Source: Antrodiella citrinella
Lineage: Eukaryota; Basidiomycota; Agaricomycetes; Polyporales; Steccherinaceae
DNA: 64,000 nucleotides
Reading direction: 5' to 3'
NCBI GenBank assembly: GCA_004802725.1
Contig: SGPM01000035.1
Location: 62,001-126,000, forward strand
Within the stretch, counting starts at the first letter, position 1; each line of letters opens with the position of its first letter. Below are positions 23,132 through 35,424 of the stretch, piece after piece. A program made the position numbers and the translations under genes. Under the pieces are notes generated by a model that saw only the letters and a list, made by a program, of their open reading frames with translations, searched no databases and was not told where the DNA came from.

Positions 23132-26100
23132 TCATTCCTCCTCACCCAGCTTCGCGAAGCTCAAGGGAGCAAAGACCTACGAACGGACAAAAGGAAGAGG
23201 AGGATCGGATAATCAGCACACATGTGAGAGAACGTGGTGGTGCGCAAGCCACCACTCCAATCATGGGACGTACATTGCCTCCCGACAGATAATGCTTGCT
23301 GTTTGCCTCGACCCAGTGCAGACGCAGCGCGTGCAAGAAGGCACTCATTCCCTGCGGAAGATACATCTCAGAGATTATCCAGATCGATATGAAACATGAC
23401 CCACCTCCATGATGCAAAGAATGGCGACCGTAAGAATGAACCACATCGCGCCGATCACCACCAAGGCCACGATGCCGACGATACCAGGTATTCCTAGAAC
23501 AACTCCTACAGTCATCGACCAAAGGACCTCGGATAATTGAGCATGTGCCAATGACAAGGCCCAAAGACGCAGGTACGAGGCAGTATGCGAGATGCATCCG
23601 AGGCAGAACTCAATGGTATGGATGACTTGATGAATAACAATCTCCCCAAAATCGTGTTCCTCCTGATACACGAAGTATGAGCATGTTGAATAACCAGAAG
23701 CTTATAAAGAACAACTTACGTGTTCCTCGTCCATCTCCTCAGCGATCGCTCGGCCGTTACCTTCCTCTTCTCCCTCGAGGGCGTCGTCTGATAAGGGTTG
23801 AACATGCTCGTCTCCTAATGCATTATAGCCCTGAGTCTTCTTCATTTGCTGGTACTCGAGGTAAGGCTTCGAAATGAGAAGCCAAGGAACGCAAACGAAG
23901 GCGAGGCCAAGAAGTCCCATTTGAATTATGGGTTGGCCGCGGTACAGCTGCATTTCTGGCTCCACGGAACCGGGCTTCAAGAACATCTGGATAAGCATGT
24001 TCAGCAGTGACGGCGGTGCAGTCGTTGATTCATCCCAGTTCACGGTCCACTTGTAGAGGATGCAAATCACGAGGTAACCGAAGATGGACTGCAAGAACAG
24101 CATCTGAGGGATGAAGTTGGTGTAGATGTCGCTGATACGCTTGAAACGAATGTGGTTAGGCACTTGCAAGCAAAGTGCGAAAGTCATCTAGAACAAGTCA
24201 ATTCAATACGAGCTGCGACTGATGATAATGATTACGCACATGGCAAACACCCAGAACGATAGACATCTTCATCTTGTATGAGTTGGTGAAGAGAAGTGCG
24301 TTGTCCGCACCGTGCCAGGCAGGATCCAGGCCGAATATGTATGTATGACCGTTAAAGACAGCCGATACTGTCTCGTTGGACGGAGCTCCTTCAGGCCAAG
24401 TCCATCCTGAATGGAACAGATGCAAGCTCTTCGAGAAGATATCGTTGTAGATGAACCCAGTATAGATGGAGAATGCGCCCATGAGGAGAATGATGTAACG
24501 ACCGCTGACCTCAACGTCAACCGCTGTATTCGAAAGAGACTAGAAGGAAACACTCACAAGAAGAACATGCCGAAGATCTATACAAAGAGATGAGTAGAAT
24601 TCAAATATGATAGCTGGAAAGTACTCACTTCGCCGAGGTCTTGCTTTGCCCATTGCCTCTCACGAAGGATCATCGCAAGAGCAGCGACGAGCAGAATGGT
24701 ACCATGGCCAATATCACCGAACATGACTGCGAACAAGAACGGGAAGGTGATCACAGCGAAGAGACCAGGGTTGACTTCCTGGTATGTCGCAATGCCATAA
24801 GCGTCCATGATAGCCTGGAAGCCACCGGTGAACTTGTTCGTCCGGTTGAACGTCGGCGGCGTCTTGTTAGTGCGAAGCTCATGCAGAATCGGAGGGACGT
24901 TGGTCCCAGACTCTTCCTATCGGCCCACATTAGTAACCCAGGTACTTCGATGTCACACGAAGCACGTACCGTGGCGTCGCGCAACGCTACTTGAATGCGC
25001 GGGATATCCCGAGTGGGACACCATCCTTCAGCAATGAGCGTCTTGCGACGAACGTCGTAGTTGAGCAAATTGAGCGTTTCGTGGATCGCCTTCTCCTTCT
25101 GCACGACATCCTGCCAACTCGCCAGGCTCTCCCCGAGAGTGACCAGCTCCATGCGCCGGTTGTTTCCGGTGTTGTACAGCACGACTTGCAAGTCTTCAAG
25201 ACGTCCAGTGACCTCGCGCATGGAGTCACTGCGCTTGTCTGGGCTGGAATCAATTGGATAGATGGTAGCTCCCATCGACTCAGCGACCTTGCGAATCTTG
25301 GACAACAGGACATCTCCGTGGGCGAAAATGATGAACACATTCTTACGCGTTTCAGCTCCAGTGATGGGATCCACGAAAGGTTCCTCAATGTCTGTATGAT
25401 TCATGTACAGGTTACCACGAAGGATGCGCCAAAGCACGCGCTCAAATGTCGCCAGGCGAGAGCGCTCAATGGTACCAGCCACAAACCTAATGGTGGGTAA
25501 GAAAAATGATGGGTCAAGTGACAGGAACAACACTCACTCTAGGTCGAACGACGCGTTGCCCGAGTATTGATTGTCTCTTTCTTCATGCTGAAGAAGAGGG
25601 GCAGAACTATCATCTAGAGAGTCTCGTATTTCAGGTCGGTGAGTGGCAGCCTGATGTGACATTCCGCGTGAGTCCCGATGTCAAGAACTAAGTAAAGACA
25701 CATAGCTTACCCGATCGAAGAAGACAGCGGTCTCTCTCAGCACATGCCGTGCTTCCAAGAGCTCCATAGTACGATCACAGAGCAACTGGTAGCTCTCGTT
25801 CATCTGAGACAGACGACCCTCATGTTCAGCCAACTTGACATCCAACTCGTCGATAGTCTGTGCTCCGCGAGGCCCAACAGTAACGAGTGGTGCAGTGTCG
25901 TAGAGCGGGCGAATGGGAATGGGGTCCTTCTCCTTCTCAATTTGAGTCTTGAAAAATCTGACTCGACGGGCCATCTCGTCTATACGACGGATCTCGCCCA
26001 CAAATGCACGTTGGAAAGGGTTCACATCGGGATTCAGCTGCACTCGAGTCAGTAGATGTTCATGAAGGCAATTGAAGGAGACGTACATCTTTGAACTGTA

Positions 26101-26268
26101 CGTTTCCTAACTCCCCCAGCTCTGCAATAGTATCATGAGCGACTTCCGTTGGAACGATGAGCTGTACCAAGCTCATCTGCTCCGAACCTAGTGAGCTTTT
26201 GAGTCAGCACATAATCTCGCATCAAGACAGGTAAACGTACGGAACAGCGTAGGATAATCATCCGACAT
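23132..26268 (-). CDS. VPH1: V-type proton ATPase subunit a (Vo)
   Basis: About ten exons. The start is [10 protein letters not shown], joined across an intron to [18 protein letters not shown]. The cytosolic N-terminal half includes [35 protein letters not shown] and [11 protein letters not shown]. The membrane half has [43 protein letters not shown] and the proton-channel helix with the essential Arg in [18 protein letters not shown]. The last exon encodes [14 protein letters not shown]; stop TGA at 23132-23134. Length (about 830 residues) is normal. Subunit a carries the two proton half-channels of Vo and acidifies vacuole or Golgi; there is one gene here, so I cannot say whether it is the Vph1 or Stv1 type. 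A (GAC)6 run lies immediately before the ATG. Confidence 0.95.
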
Positions 26269-26646
26269 CGTCGTCGTCGTCGTCGTCAATGTTGAATGCC
26301 AGTACTACGGCGTACAGCGGCGGCGCAGCAAAACTTAAAAAGCGCTCAGCGTCACATGTTTCCGAAGAAAGCCGGTCCCTCTCGGTACCGTCGAATATCG
26401 CTTTAGCAGCTGCAACGTACGCTTGAAGGCCTTTACATACTTTCTTGCATTGCCGTTCGTACAATTCTTCACAATGATGAACGTATGATCTTCCACATAT
26501 TCAACGCACAATGGGTACCCACCTTACCACGTCTGAAACCCTGAAGCACTGCACTGAATAAGCACATGGCGCAATCGTGCGCGACAAAAACTCAGAGAGA
26601 CTCACGCTATTAGTATAGGACGGCTCGACACTCGCTATTGACCACG
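26269..26646. promoter_or_regulatory. bidirectional promoter, V-ATPase a / glyoxalase-like gene
   Basis: 378 bp separate the two divergent start codons. A perfect CGT trinucleotide run (26269-26287) abuts the V-ATPase ATG, reading GAC repeats on the gene strand. No other clear element. Confidence 0.6.
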
Positions 26647-27791
26647 ATGACCGAACCATCTACCATGATTGTGGATCATATTGTGCACCTTACCTCGCCT
26701 GGAGCCCTCCAGGAAACGACCAAGGCGTGGCGGGATCTGGGCTTCATGTGAGTTCGCCGTCTCGTTCCCGTGCTACTTAGACTTGTACTGATCTTTCTGC
26801 ACAGCGTTATTCCTGGAGGAACACACGCCGATGGCCTTACGGAGAACGCTCTAGTCGTGAGTAGCTCATGTCAACGCGTCATGACCTCCATGATGCTAAG
26901 GTTACTTGCCAGGCCTTTGAAGATGGTGCTTACATAGAGCTCATCTCCTTCACTCACCCACTCTCATACTACCCAGCGGACACACCAATTTACGACGCTC
27001 GCAAAAATCACTCTTGGGCACGTAAGCAACCTGGCTTCATCGACTTCGCGTTCCTAGGAAACGCAGGCTACCCTTCGATCGCTGGTGCGATCAACGCCCG
27101 CGCGGAGAAGGAGAAAAGCGGCGTGAAGTACGCAGGGGAAGTACCAGGTGGACGGACGAGGACAGACGGGAAGGTGTTGCAGTGGTTGATCACTGCACCG
27201 ATACAAGACCAGGACGGTGCTGATGTGAGGGGAAGACTACCGTTCTTTTGTGGCGATCTGACATCCAGAGACCTCAGAGTGAGTGCACAACTCTACGATC
27301 CGGACTCAAAGTCGCATGTGAACTGATGTGATTATCTCCCGCACAATCATAAGGTTCCGCACGACCCCAGTGAAACCAAACATGAGAACACTTCACTCGG
27401 AATCGCGCACGTCCACCTCCTCGCATCGTCAGTCGATATCTCTCGACTAGCGAAGCAGCTAACTACTGTGGTTGGGTCGGACCCCACGACGCATTCCATT
27501 TCACCATCGTCGTTCTCGCTTCCGCCAGTCGCTCGTGATTCTAGACCGGTCGACGATGTCAACAATAAAGCTATCCGATGGGAGTTGGACTCTGTGCTAT
27601 CTAGCGACTCTAAAACGGCACCGACATTAGAGCTGAGCGTGCCACGGAACAAGGAAGAGGAGACCTGGTTAGACGAGAGAGGACCAGGGATACATCTGGT
27701 GAAGGTTCGTGTCAAAGACAAGAGCCAGGTATCCGCGGAAACAGGTGATTCCAGCGCTGCAAGGGAGGTCGAACTTGTGTGCAGGTTGTGA
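26647..27791 (+). CDS. glyoxalase-like domain protein (Glyoxalase_3 type)
   Basis: Four exons. MTEPSTMIVDHIVHLTSPGALQ opens with the D-H-I-V-H strand of the VOC fold. AT|C GTT ATT joins to IPGGTHADGLTENALV, then to FEDGAYIELISF, the second metal-side strand with Glu. The middle part ends GDLTSRDLR, and a third intron (about 27280-27352) leads to VPHDPSETKHENTSLGIAHVHLLA. The C-terminal part includes PTLELSVPRN and a final strand IHLVKVRVKD. The stop TGA is at 27789-27791. Single-copy VOC-fold proteins of this kind are common in fungi; substrate unknown. A fragment resembling its C-terminus lies downstream near 28050-28140. Confidence 0.82.
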
Positions 27792-28844
27792 ACAAGGCGA
27801 GCGAGCAGATCTCACTGTACATTATGCAATCTGAAGTCAGGAAATGTCATGGTTCATGTAATGGTCATTGTAACCGTCAAGTCTCGGGAGTGATGGATCT
27901 GTGTCATGGTTGGCAGCTCGGCCGCAGATGTTCAGCCAAGTTGTTAGTAGCAAAGAGGATCAAGGGACAGGCAAAAATGTACGTCGTGCAACTGAGATAT
28001 TCATCCGTTGATCAAATGATGCATACACTGTGTTCGAGTTTGGGCCTAAATTTCAACCGCCAATGCCATCGGCGAGTGGCCAGTGACACTATGGCTGGAC
28101 GAGAGCGGGTCCCCTGTGGAGGTGAAGGTCCGTGTCAGGAATTAGTACAGTGGTCCAGGTCATCATTGGACTCATGGAATCCGTTCAACAACCCGGTGAA
28201 CCAAGACTCCTCATCCTGTGCATATCTCCGTCCTCCGTTTATCACCTGAGCGTCCTCGAGCCTTGGGGAAAATGAAGCGGTTCCGCTCTGAGCCAAGACA
28301 TCGACATCGACTTCCATCCTCGATGTCCCTCGAGAGTCGATGATAGTTGACTTGCAAGTTGCAAATCTGGGAGGTGGCGTCGGGACGGGAATGGTGATCT
28401 GATCGTCACGTTGTAGCCTGGGCCGAGGCTATGTGCCACCGGGATCACTGTCGACGTGACGACGCGAAAAACTCTCTGAAGTCGGATTCCTCTTACTTAT
28501 ACTAGTACCCACTTAAGCTTGTTGCAATGGTGCCTCGATCAAAGAGCGTCGTGACGTAGACACATACACTCTCTGGTTGCTATAATACGTCGGGGGTCCC
28601 TGTTCCGTAGGCTATTGTGCGTATCTTTCGTGGCCTCAATCTGGCAATTTATTAACAACGAAAGTAACATGCTGAATTGTTCGAACTGACCGACATCCCA
28701 CGCTTGAACATACAAATGTAAATCAGTAGCATTTGCGCCTACATACTGTACAAAACCCATGCTCCTGGAGACTGAAAGAGACCACAAGTCAGCGGGTCGA
28801 GGTTGTAGTGTCAATGCAACGAATTACTATCTTTGCAAGCAGGA
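27792..28844. other. gene-poor stretch with a glyoxalase-like tail fragment
   Basis: About 1 kb with no complete gene. Around 28085-28140 (+) the translation WLDE-SG-PVEVKVRVR resembles WLDERGPGIHLVKVRVKD of the gene just upstream, suggesting a partial tandem copy. Nothing else recognised. Confidence 0.4.
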
Positions 28845-31070
28845 TTGAATACAGGAGGATTGTATATCCGACAAACGGAGAATGGGATCTGGACATGTGC
28901 ATGAAAGAGACAGCGAGAATACAACCACGAGAGAAACTTCTGACTGCTGCGATACGGGAGTTGATACATCCGACTCGTCAACTGATGTAAAGAAAAGAGT
29001 TGATGAACGCCACGCACCTTGCTAGCACACCAGTTGTCACAAACCCTTGAACATCATTTATTCCGGCCAAGACGTATACGGTATTGGACTTTTTCATCCT
29101 CCGAAGAATCCGAACTCGCAGGTGATGAAACATTACTCTTTGGAACAGGTTCCCCAAGCATGCGAATGAGTGACCCCAATAAAACGGTCTCCAGCCGGAG
29201 AAGAACGTCGTCAACAGGGAGCCACGTGGGAGGGATCCAAGCCGAGTACAAACTATGACTACCCGGAAGACCGATATCGAAACTATGCTCCTCCCTGAGG
29301 ATCTTGCCTAGGGCGTAGCAGAGGGGACAGCATTTTTTGGATACACCAATGCAATGTTCCGCCTGCAAAATGATGTCACAATAATCAATACTGCAGCACG
29401 AAGAACATGAAAGGGAACACACAGAAGCGGAGATGGATGCAGATGGGAAAACATCGCCGATCTTCCTAGGCGCCTTGGTGGCAGCACCAGGATAAATTGA
29501 GGTCATGATGATCGCCTCGTAATGACAAGCCCCGCCCATCGGCGCCTTGAGCGCACTGACGTCCAATTGTTGGACTATGTCTTTCTTGATGAGCCCCTTG
29601 GCTTCCCATATTCCTATAACCCTCGGAGCCTCAGTAGAAACATACAATTCTTCGAGGACGGGCGGTGTAAGGCGAATCATGTGGACCGTGAATGGCACTT
29701 CGGCGCGGAAGATAGTCCTTTTGACGAAGAACGCGGTTGCGAAATAGGTGACGGTGAGCGAGGCGAACGTTTGCAGAAGCTGCCTGCAAGGCTCCGGAAG
29801 TCAGCTACATAAAGATTGTTTAATGAGATGTCCCTTTCGAGATTACTATTCAAGGTGACTGATTCGTCCTCAAGCTCGCGGACGTCATTTGGCGGGACCA
29901 GACCCTCATAACGGTGAATATCTAGGGGAAAGAAGCATTCGGCGACAAGAGCGCCGGCACATAGTTCAAGTGGACGTACCTTCCAACAGCTTCTGCAGAT
30001 ATTTGTTCTCCCAGAATTGTTTTGGGAAACCTTGAGCAAATCGTAGACCGTAGCCTTCTCCGTGTATTCCATCGTCTCTACAAAAAGCAAGAATGGTCGT
30101 CCCCTGGTCGGGTATTCATATCCGGGCCGTCCGTCGCTGCGCGCACGTCGGACACTGTTGAGACGAGGGACTCCGAAAATGAGATTCGTCAACTGTCGGG
30201 TCCGGGCGAAATACAAAGCCCACGTCGTCCGGATCCGTAGGAGGCCTCCAATCACAAAGTCCTGGCGATGGAGGAGGAGGCTTGGGGCTACCTACATTTG
30301 GCAGAGATAGCGTAGGTGTGAAGTAGAAATTCCAGATTGCAGTGCGTTTCTTCTGAATCTTAATACGGCTTTGACGAACGATGAACGCGAAGAGATCCCT
30401 CCGATGGCCTAATGTTCGATATCGCTATTTCCGCTTCGACATATCTTGAAAAACCACCACGTTTGGCATCCACGTCCTTGCTAAAGAATCGCAAAGAGAG
30501 GATGTAATTCACCTTTGTGGGGGGAGGGAAGAGGATTTTCCTTACTATAGCGTTTCCACATTGGACAATTCGGCCTTTGCGCTTATTGTAACTTTGTAGG
30601 TGTCGTCAAACGGCCTTTTGTTCAAGCTTCGGGAGAGAGAGAAAGAGGAATGCTCTAGAGGCGAAGATGAGCTGCAATGGTGCAACGTCAGAATGATGAT
30701 GGGGAGCTATATCACCTACCGCTGAGAATCCGGTGACTTCAATGACGGATCTTCGACTGGTGCTTGCTGTTTCGCTGCACTGTCAGTCGTGTTGCGTACA
30801 CTGCGTCATATCCGGTCAGAGTTTGACGAAAGAGACATCCTGAGCTATGTTCCGTACCTCTCAACGACAATCAGAGGGTTGCCCGAGGAGAGTTCGGGAG
30901 CATAGACAGCCACTATATATGCTATCCGGATCATCTCCACAAGCATGAGCGAGGATGGAAGAGAGATGGTTGAGAATCTTCATTTGCTTGAAGCTTGAAC
31001 CAGCGAGGAGACACGAGATTAACCGGACACGATACTGGACACCTTCGGCATTCATGGACATCTATATTCT
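28845..31070 (-). pseudogene. OTT_1508-like deaminase gene, copy B, probably broken
   Basis: Inverted copy of 5270-7710. The deaminase domain is intact in one frame (29698 down to 29054). It has RLTPPVLEELYV, the H-Y-E motif in GGACHYEAIIMTSI, an in-frame stopless 60-nt intron (about 29365-29424), then AEHCIGVSKKCCPLCYALG with the CxxC pair (C-P-L-C), and a tail ending SSDSSEDEKVQYRIRLGRNK. These fit a zinc deaminase fold of the OTT_1508-like family. Upstream exons are damaged: 4 extra bases in the N-terminal exon near 30915-30925, and one base missing near 30020-30030 relative to copy A, shifting the frame before FPKQFWENK. Frame changes around 30100-30200 add to this. A truncated product from an internal start is conceivable. 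Confidence 0.65.
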
Positions 31071-31245
31071 TCAAGACTTGACAAGATGGTTTAAACAGAG
31101 TAGTACTTAGTGTGGAAGAGCCTCTACAAAGTGGCCGGCCGGGCCGGGTGTGTGCACTGTGTGTGCCAGCGTTTGTTCAACTTGAATGTCTGATGAGCGC
31201 GAGTCTCTTGCTTCAGACAGTCACTACGACGCGCGGTGACCCACC

Positions 31246-32042
31246 ATGGCATCCCCTAAAGAGAACCCGCTCTCTAGTGGGACATCTTCATATGCAAAAA
31301 TATCCCCATATCTAACCAGACTAGCCCATGGAAGCGCACCGTTCATCGCGACATTTCTTCTGATTCACCTCACTGCGCCTGTGCTGGCAAACCTCGGTGG
31401 TACTTCATTGTCGTCACAAGTCATGGTGCGTGAGGTTCAATTGCGAAATGATATCTATATGAAAGTTTATTTTCGTAGCTGTTAGGTCGAGAGTACTACC
31501 AAACATCTCTCGGCGAAAAGTGTCTGGTACTTGGGCCGCTGGCAGTTCACACTCTGTCGAGTCTTATAAAACGCCTGGTGTCCCCATCGTACCTTAGGCG
31601 TCGCCTGACAAGCATCCTAACCCTCACAGGTTACGCGACATTTCTCTTCTTCCTTCCCGTTCACCTTTTGACCCACCGGTACTATCCAATGGACCCATCC
31701 CCGCCCATCTACGAAGTCGGGCCATCGGAGTTGGACTACGAATTCGTGAAGGTCTCTTTGCAGACTTGGCCGGGACGAAGCTGGTTCTTGTATACAGGTC
31801 TGACGCTGTGTGTGGCATGGCACGCTGCAGAGGGAATGCGGATAATATGGAACACAACATTGAGGGAGATGTACGGCGCATGGAAGGGTACGACTATGAA
31901 ACGTCTTATTGAAGCCTCCTTGGCGGTTCTCCCTGTGTTGTCGGGAGTCTTCGTCATATCTAGGGAACCATTATTTGCTTTTTCGTCGTTGTCAACGCGC
32001 TTTGAGCACGCTCTGTCACAGTCGTTCTTCTACCGTGTATAA
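31246..32042 (+). CDS. Mcp1-like mitochondrial membrane protein
   Basis: Two exons (31246-31425, 31479-32042) give about 247 residues. Several hydrophobic helices are visible: APFIATFLLIHLTAPVLANL, SILTLTGYATFLFFLPVHLL, WFLYTGLTLCVAWHAAEGMR and LIEASLAVLPVLSGVFVIS. The paired pattern helix-H-L-x-x-P and helix-H-A-x-E-G matches the MCP1 transmembrane domain (two repeats, each with a conserved His). Yeast Mcp1 sits in the mitochondrial outer membrane, where it acts with Vps13 at lipid-transfer contacts. No N-terminal presequence is visible. The inverted deaminase copy B ends only about 175 bp upstream. Confidence 0.72.
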
Positions 32043-33496
32043 GCGGTGGTCGGTTGGAGCCTGAGGTGAATTCCGCGTTATAATCCTTTATTATTTGATG
32101 CTGATGGTGATTATTAGCTTCGTATGTTTGTTTAAGCTGCACCGCATTATCAGGAAGATAGCCTTACACGGATTCTCAATATACAGCAGCCTCTCTTTCG
32201 ACCTTGTATCCCCTCTGCTCATAGACGTAATCGGGAATGATATGGCGTCACTACCAGCGGAGCCGTCGACCTAGTTGAGCTCATGGGTTGCAAGTTGTAC
32301 TGCGGTTCAAGTTCTTGTGCAGGGTCGCTGTTGATATGCTTTCATTCTCAGGAACCTTGCAGTGATCCTCGGATGCACATACAGTCCGACCGACTTTTAT
32401 AAGAATCCTCCTCCAAGTCCGACTCAGTGATAGCTGAGCACTGCGAGCGCTGACATTGACTGCTTCTACATATGGTGAGGCAAGTTGAGAAATACAGCGA
32501 ACAGCGAACCCTGCAATTATCTGCCGCACAGACAGTGTACCGGGAATCTCATCCGACACCTTATGGAGGGTCCGACGGACCTCCTAGTGGCTATGTTTTG
32601 CTCTCAACGCCGCGGGGCGGGTGACACACCGCCGTGCGTCTTCATTGCCCCACCCGCTCGTGGTCCATTGACTATAGGGTGCTCCAGACGAAGTCGACTT
32701 ACGGCAGATGCTATATGATAAGCAGTCCAGAACGCGTGAAGGAAGTGGGTGCGCATGCAGTCTTATTTTGTGCTTGTGATCCCTGACTTACTTGATCTTC
32801 AGGAATCTACCTCCCTATGTTCTGCTGTCTCAGTTGTCCTGAGGGTCATAGTGAACGTTCGCGCTCTGGTGCACTACACGGGAGTACACAACGCGCAGAA
32901 GCTAGCGAAAAACCAAGTTAAAAATCGTGACCCCTTGTGCTCATTGTGCTCTACGTCTCTGCAGCTCACCTTTGCTATGGGTATGCCATGTTTGCATAGG
33001 TCTGCATGCAGCTTCATCTTTGAGATTTCATGCGCTGATGAGCATATTATATCTTCATCAGATTTTTTATCTCTCGCTTTTGAGGTGCTGTTCTAATTCG
33101 TCGGTTTCGCCTTATTTGCATGTCGCCCCACCATCCTGTTTATAATGCTGGCGTAAGGGACGAGATGGGACCTGGTATGTCTGTCGTATAAAAACCATGG
33201 TGTATGATCATGTATGAACATCACAACACTTCTTCTCCCACTCGTGCTACTCCTAGCATTCTATCTCACCGGTACCCACTGAACACCCGCTCTATACGGT
33301 CAGCTTCCTGTCTCCTTCATTCGATCTTAGACTTCTCCCTCCCACCTATTCCCGAGACCAACCTCGCACGCTTCCTACCAGCGCACCAGGCGTACACTAG
33401 ATTTCTCGTCTCGTTCATCACCTGTATGTGAGGATTTGATTCTCATCGTCGGTATAGCCATATCGGAGCTGATGACCATTGATAGCTTCTATAACG
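32043..33496. other. intergenic, about 1.45 kb
   Basis: No supported gene. At 33214 an ATG opens a short hydrophobic frame (MNITTLLLPLVLLLAFYL) that stops after about 20 codons. It could be a leader exon of the terpene synthase gene, but I could not splice it convincingly. Confidence 0.4.
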
Positions 33497-34602
33497 ATGA
33501 TCGTCATTGGAAGGTTTACAGGATCTATTACCGCGCCGTGCGCGGAGGTTGCATCCGTGATTGCCCCAGGCACCCCGCAGTCTGCGGAAATTAGAGAGAT
33601 CCTACTCCAGTTTTTACATCGGATTGGCGTGACCGGTCTACTCGACTCTGATACGCCACAAACCCGACTGGTCACCCAGAAATTCTTCGACGTCGTTAGC
33701 TCGTGGGACCTCGAACTGTCGGACAAGGACCACGCAAAGTACGCCTCGGTGGGCCTGTTGATCGCTACGCGCTCATACCGTTACGCACCCGTCGACGTCC
33801 AGGTCGCCATCGCCATCTACACATTCCTGTGCATCACATGCGACGACCCTGGCATCCTCCCCAATGATGTCATCCGCGACTTCGCGCCTCGCTTCTTCTC
33901 GGGGAGTAAACAAAGACACCCGATCCTCACGCATCTCGTCGAGCATCTCGCCGTGCTCCGGGAGCACTACGCGACGTTCAGTGCCAATGCGATCGCGGTC
34001 AGTACTTTGGACTTCATCAATGCGGAGATGTTCGTGAGGGATGAAGGAGGTGCTGAGGTGCACAGACCAGAGGCGTTGGGGTATATTGATTATATGAGGT
34101 GGAAGAATGGTGTTGGAGAGGCGTTCGTGGTGTTCATCTGGCCAAAGGCGTTGTTCCCGGAGACAAGGACGTATGTTCAAGCGATTCCGTGAGTCTATGT
34201 TCTTTCGCGTATCTTGAAAGATTGATTGACATCGTGATGTTCAGAGCTGCCGTTGCATTCATCTGTCTCTGCAAGTGCGTGATATACGTGCTTCCTTTCA
34301 GTTATGACACCACTAACGATCTTCACCCCAGTGACCTCCTTTCTTTCCACAAAGAATGCAAGGCGGGCGAAGAAGATAACTACGTCTCCCAACACGCCGC
34401 CATCTTCCACCAATCCGCCACGCACTCGCTACGAGACATCGTCGAGCGGATGGTCTCACTAGACCGCACTGTCAAGACGCTTCTCGGCGATACTACCCCA
34501 GAACGGCGAGCATGGGATTCATATGTCGCGGGGTATATCGAGTTCCACCTGCAGTCGCCACGGTATTGTTTGAAGGAGGTGCTTCCCGAATTTTGTATGT
34601 AG
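33497..34602 (+). CDS. trichodiene-synthase-like terpene cyclase
   Basis: Three exons (33497-34188, 34245-34274, 34332-34602) join in frame to about 330 residues. The class I terpene cyclase metal motifs are partly visible. The first Asp-rich motif is C-D-D-P-G-I (residues about 115-120), with two Asp but no acidic residue at the fifth position. The NSE motif is perfect, N-D-L-L-S-F-H-K-E (from about residue 241), recreated across the last intron. STLDFINAEMF and a WPK segment match the TRI5-like family, and an Arg-Tyr pair (SPRYCLKE) lies near the C-terminus. Such enzymes cyclise farnesyl diphosphate; the product cannot be told from sequence. A Zn2Cys6 regulator lies convergently downstream. 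Confidence 0.82.
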
Positions 34603-35424
34603 ATGTCGCTCAGACCTGTTCACATATTGTTATTATCAATCTATCATTAGCATTGTTTTGCTCGAGTACCTTTGAAGTATCTTTTGTAATCCGTCTTACT
34701 CAGGATGCTAAGTAAGACAATATCGTGTTGACTTCTATCAATTTACTATGCACTTGTGATCGTCTATGACATCATTGCTTAGCCTGGCGGGACGATTGCA
34801 CAGACATGAATGCACTGCCACGAACTCGGAATTCGAAGGCCAAGCACTGCCAAGCAGCGAGCCCACTGACGCCTACATCCCATTGTGACTCCCAATGGTG
34901 GAGGTGCTTTACAGGCAGCTGGAGATCATTAATATTAACATCAAGCACCAAGCCCAGTCCTTTTACATAGTTCTATCACCGTCGGGTCAAAGCATCTTGT
35001 TCTCAGACGACGTCGGAACTCGGTCGGAACCCAAACTGTATTCGTCTGCCATAATAAAGGAACAAAGACCATTCATCGATTGAACAAAGAACGGCCCTGA
35101 GGTAAATCGTAAGATTGAACTAAGTACTGATTACATATCTCTTCTGTATATACAGCATGGTATGGAGTCTGGAGTGTATGGTAAGTGCAAAAACCGTTAT
35201 GTACACAGACAGGTCGACGAAATGCGAACGACGCCTCTCTGAAAACCCCGCAGCACACCCACACACCCCCGCAGAACTCTACCGTGATTTGACAATTCCA
35301 CCCTCAATACAAAAATGGTAAGCACGACTACTGATACAGGAAGACCTAAAAATAAAGAGTCCCGGACGCACGGGAACCCGACACGTGAAGAAAAAGGAGA
35401 AAGGTATGGAGGGTCCAGGACCCT
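34603..35424. other. intergenic between terpene synthase and Zn2Cys6 gene
   Basis: About 820 bp holding the two convergent 3' ends. No supported gene. Confidence 0.5.
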
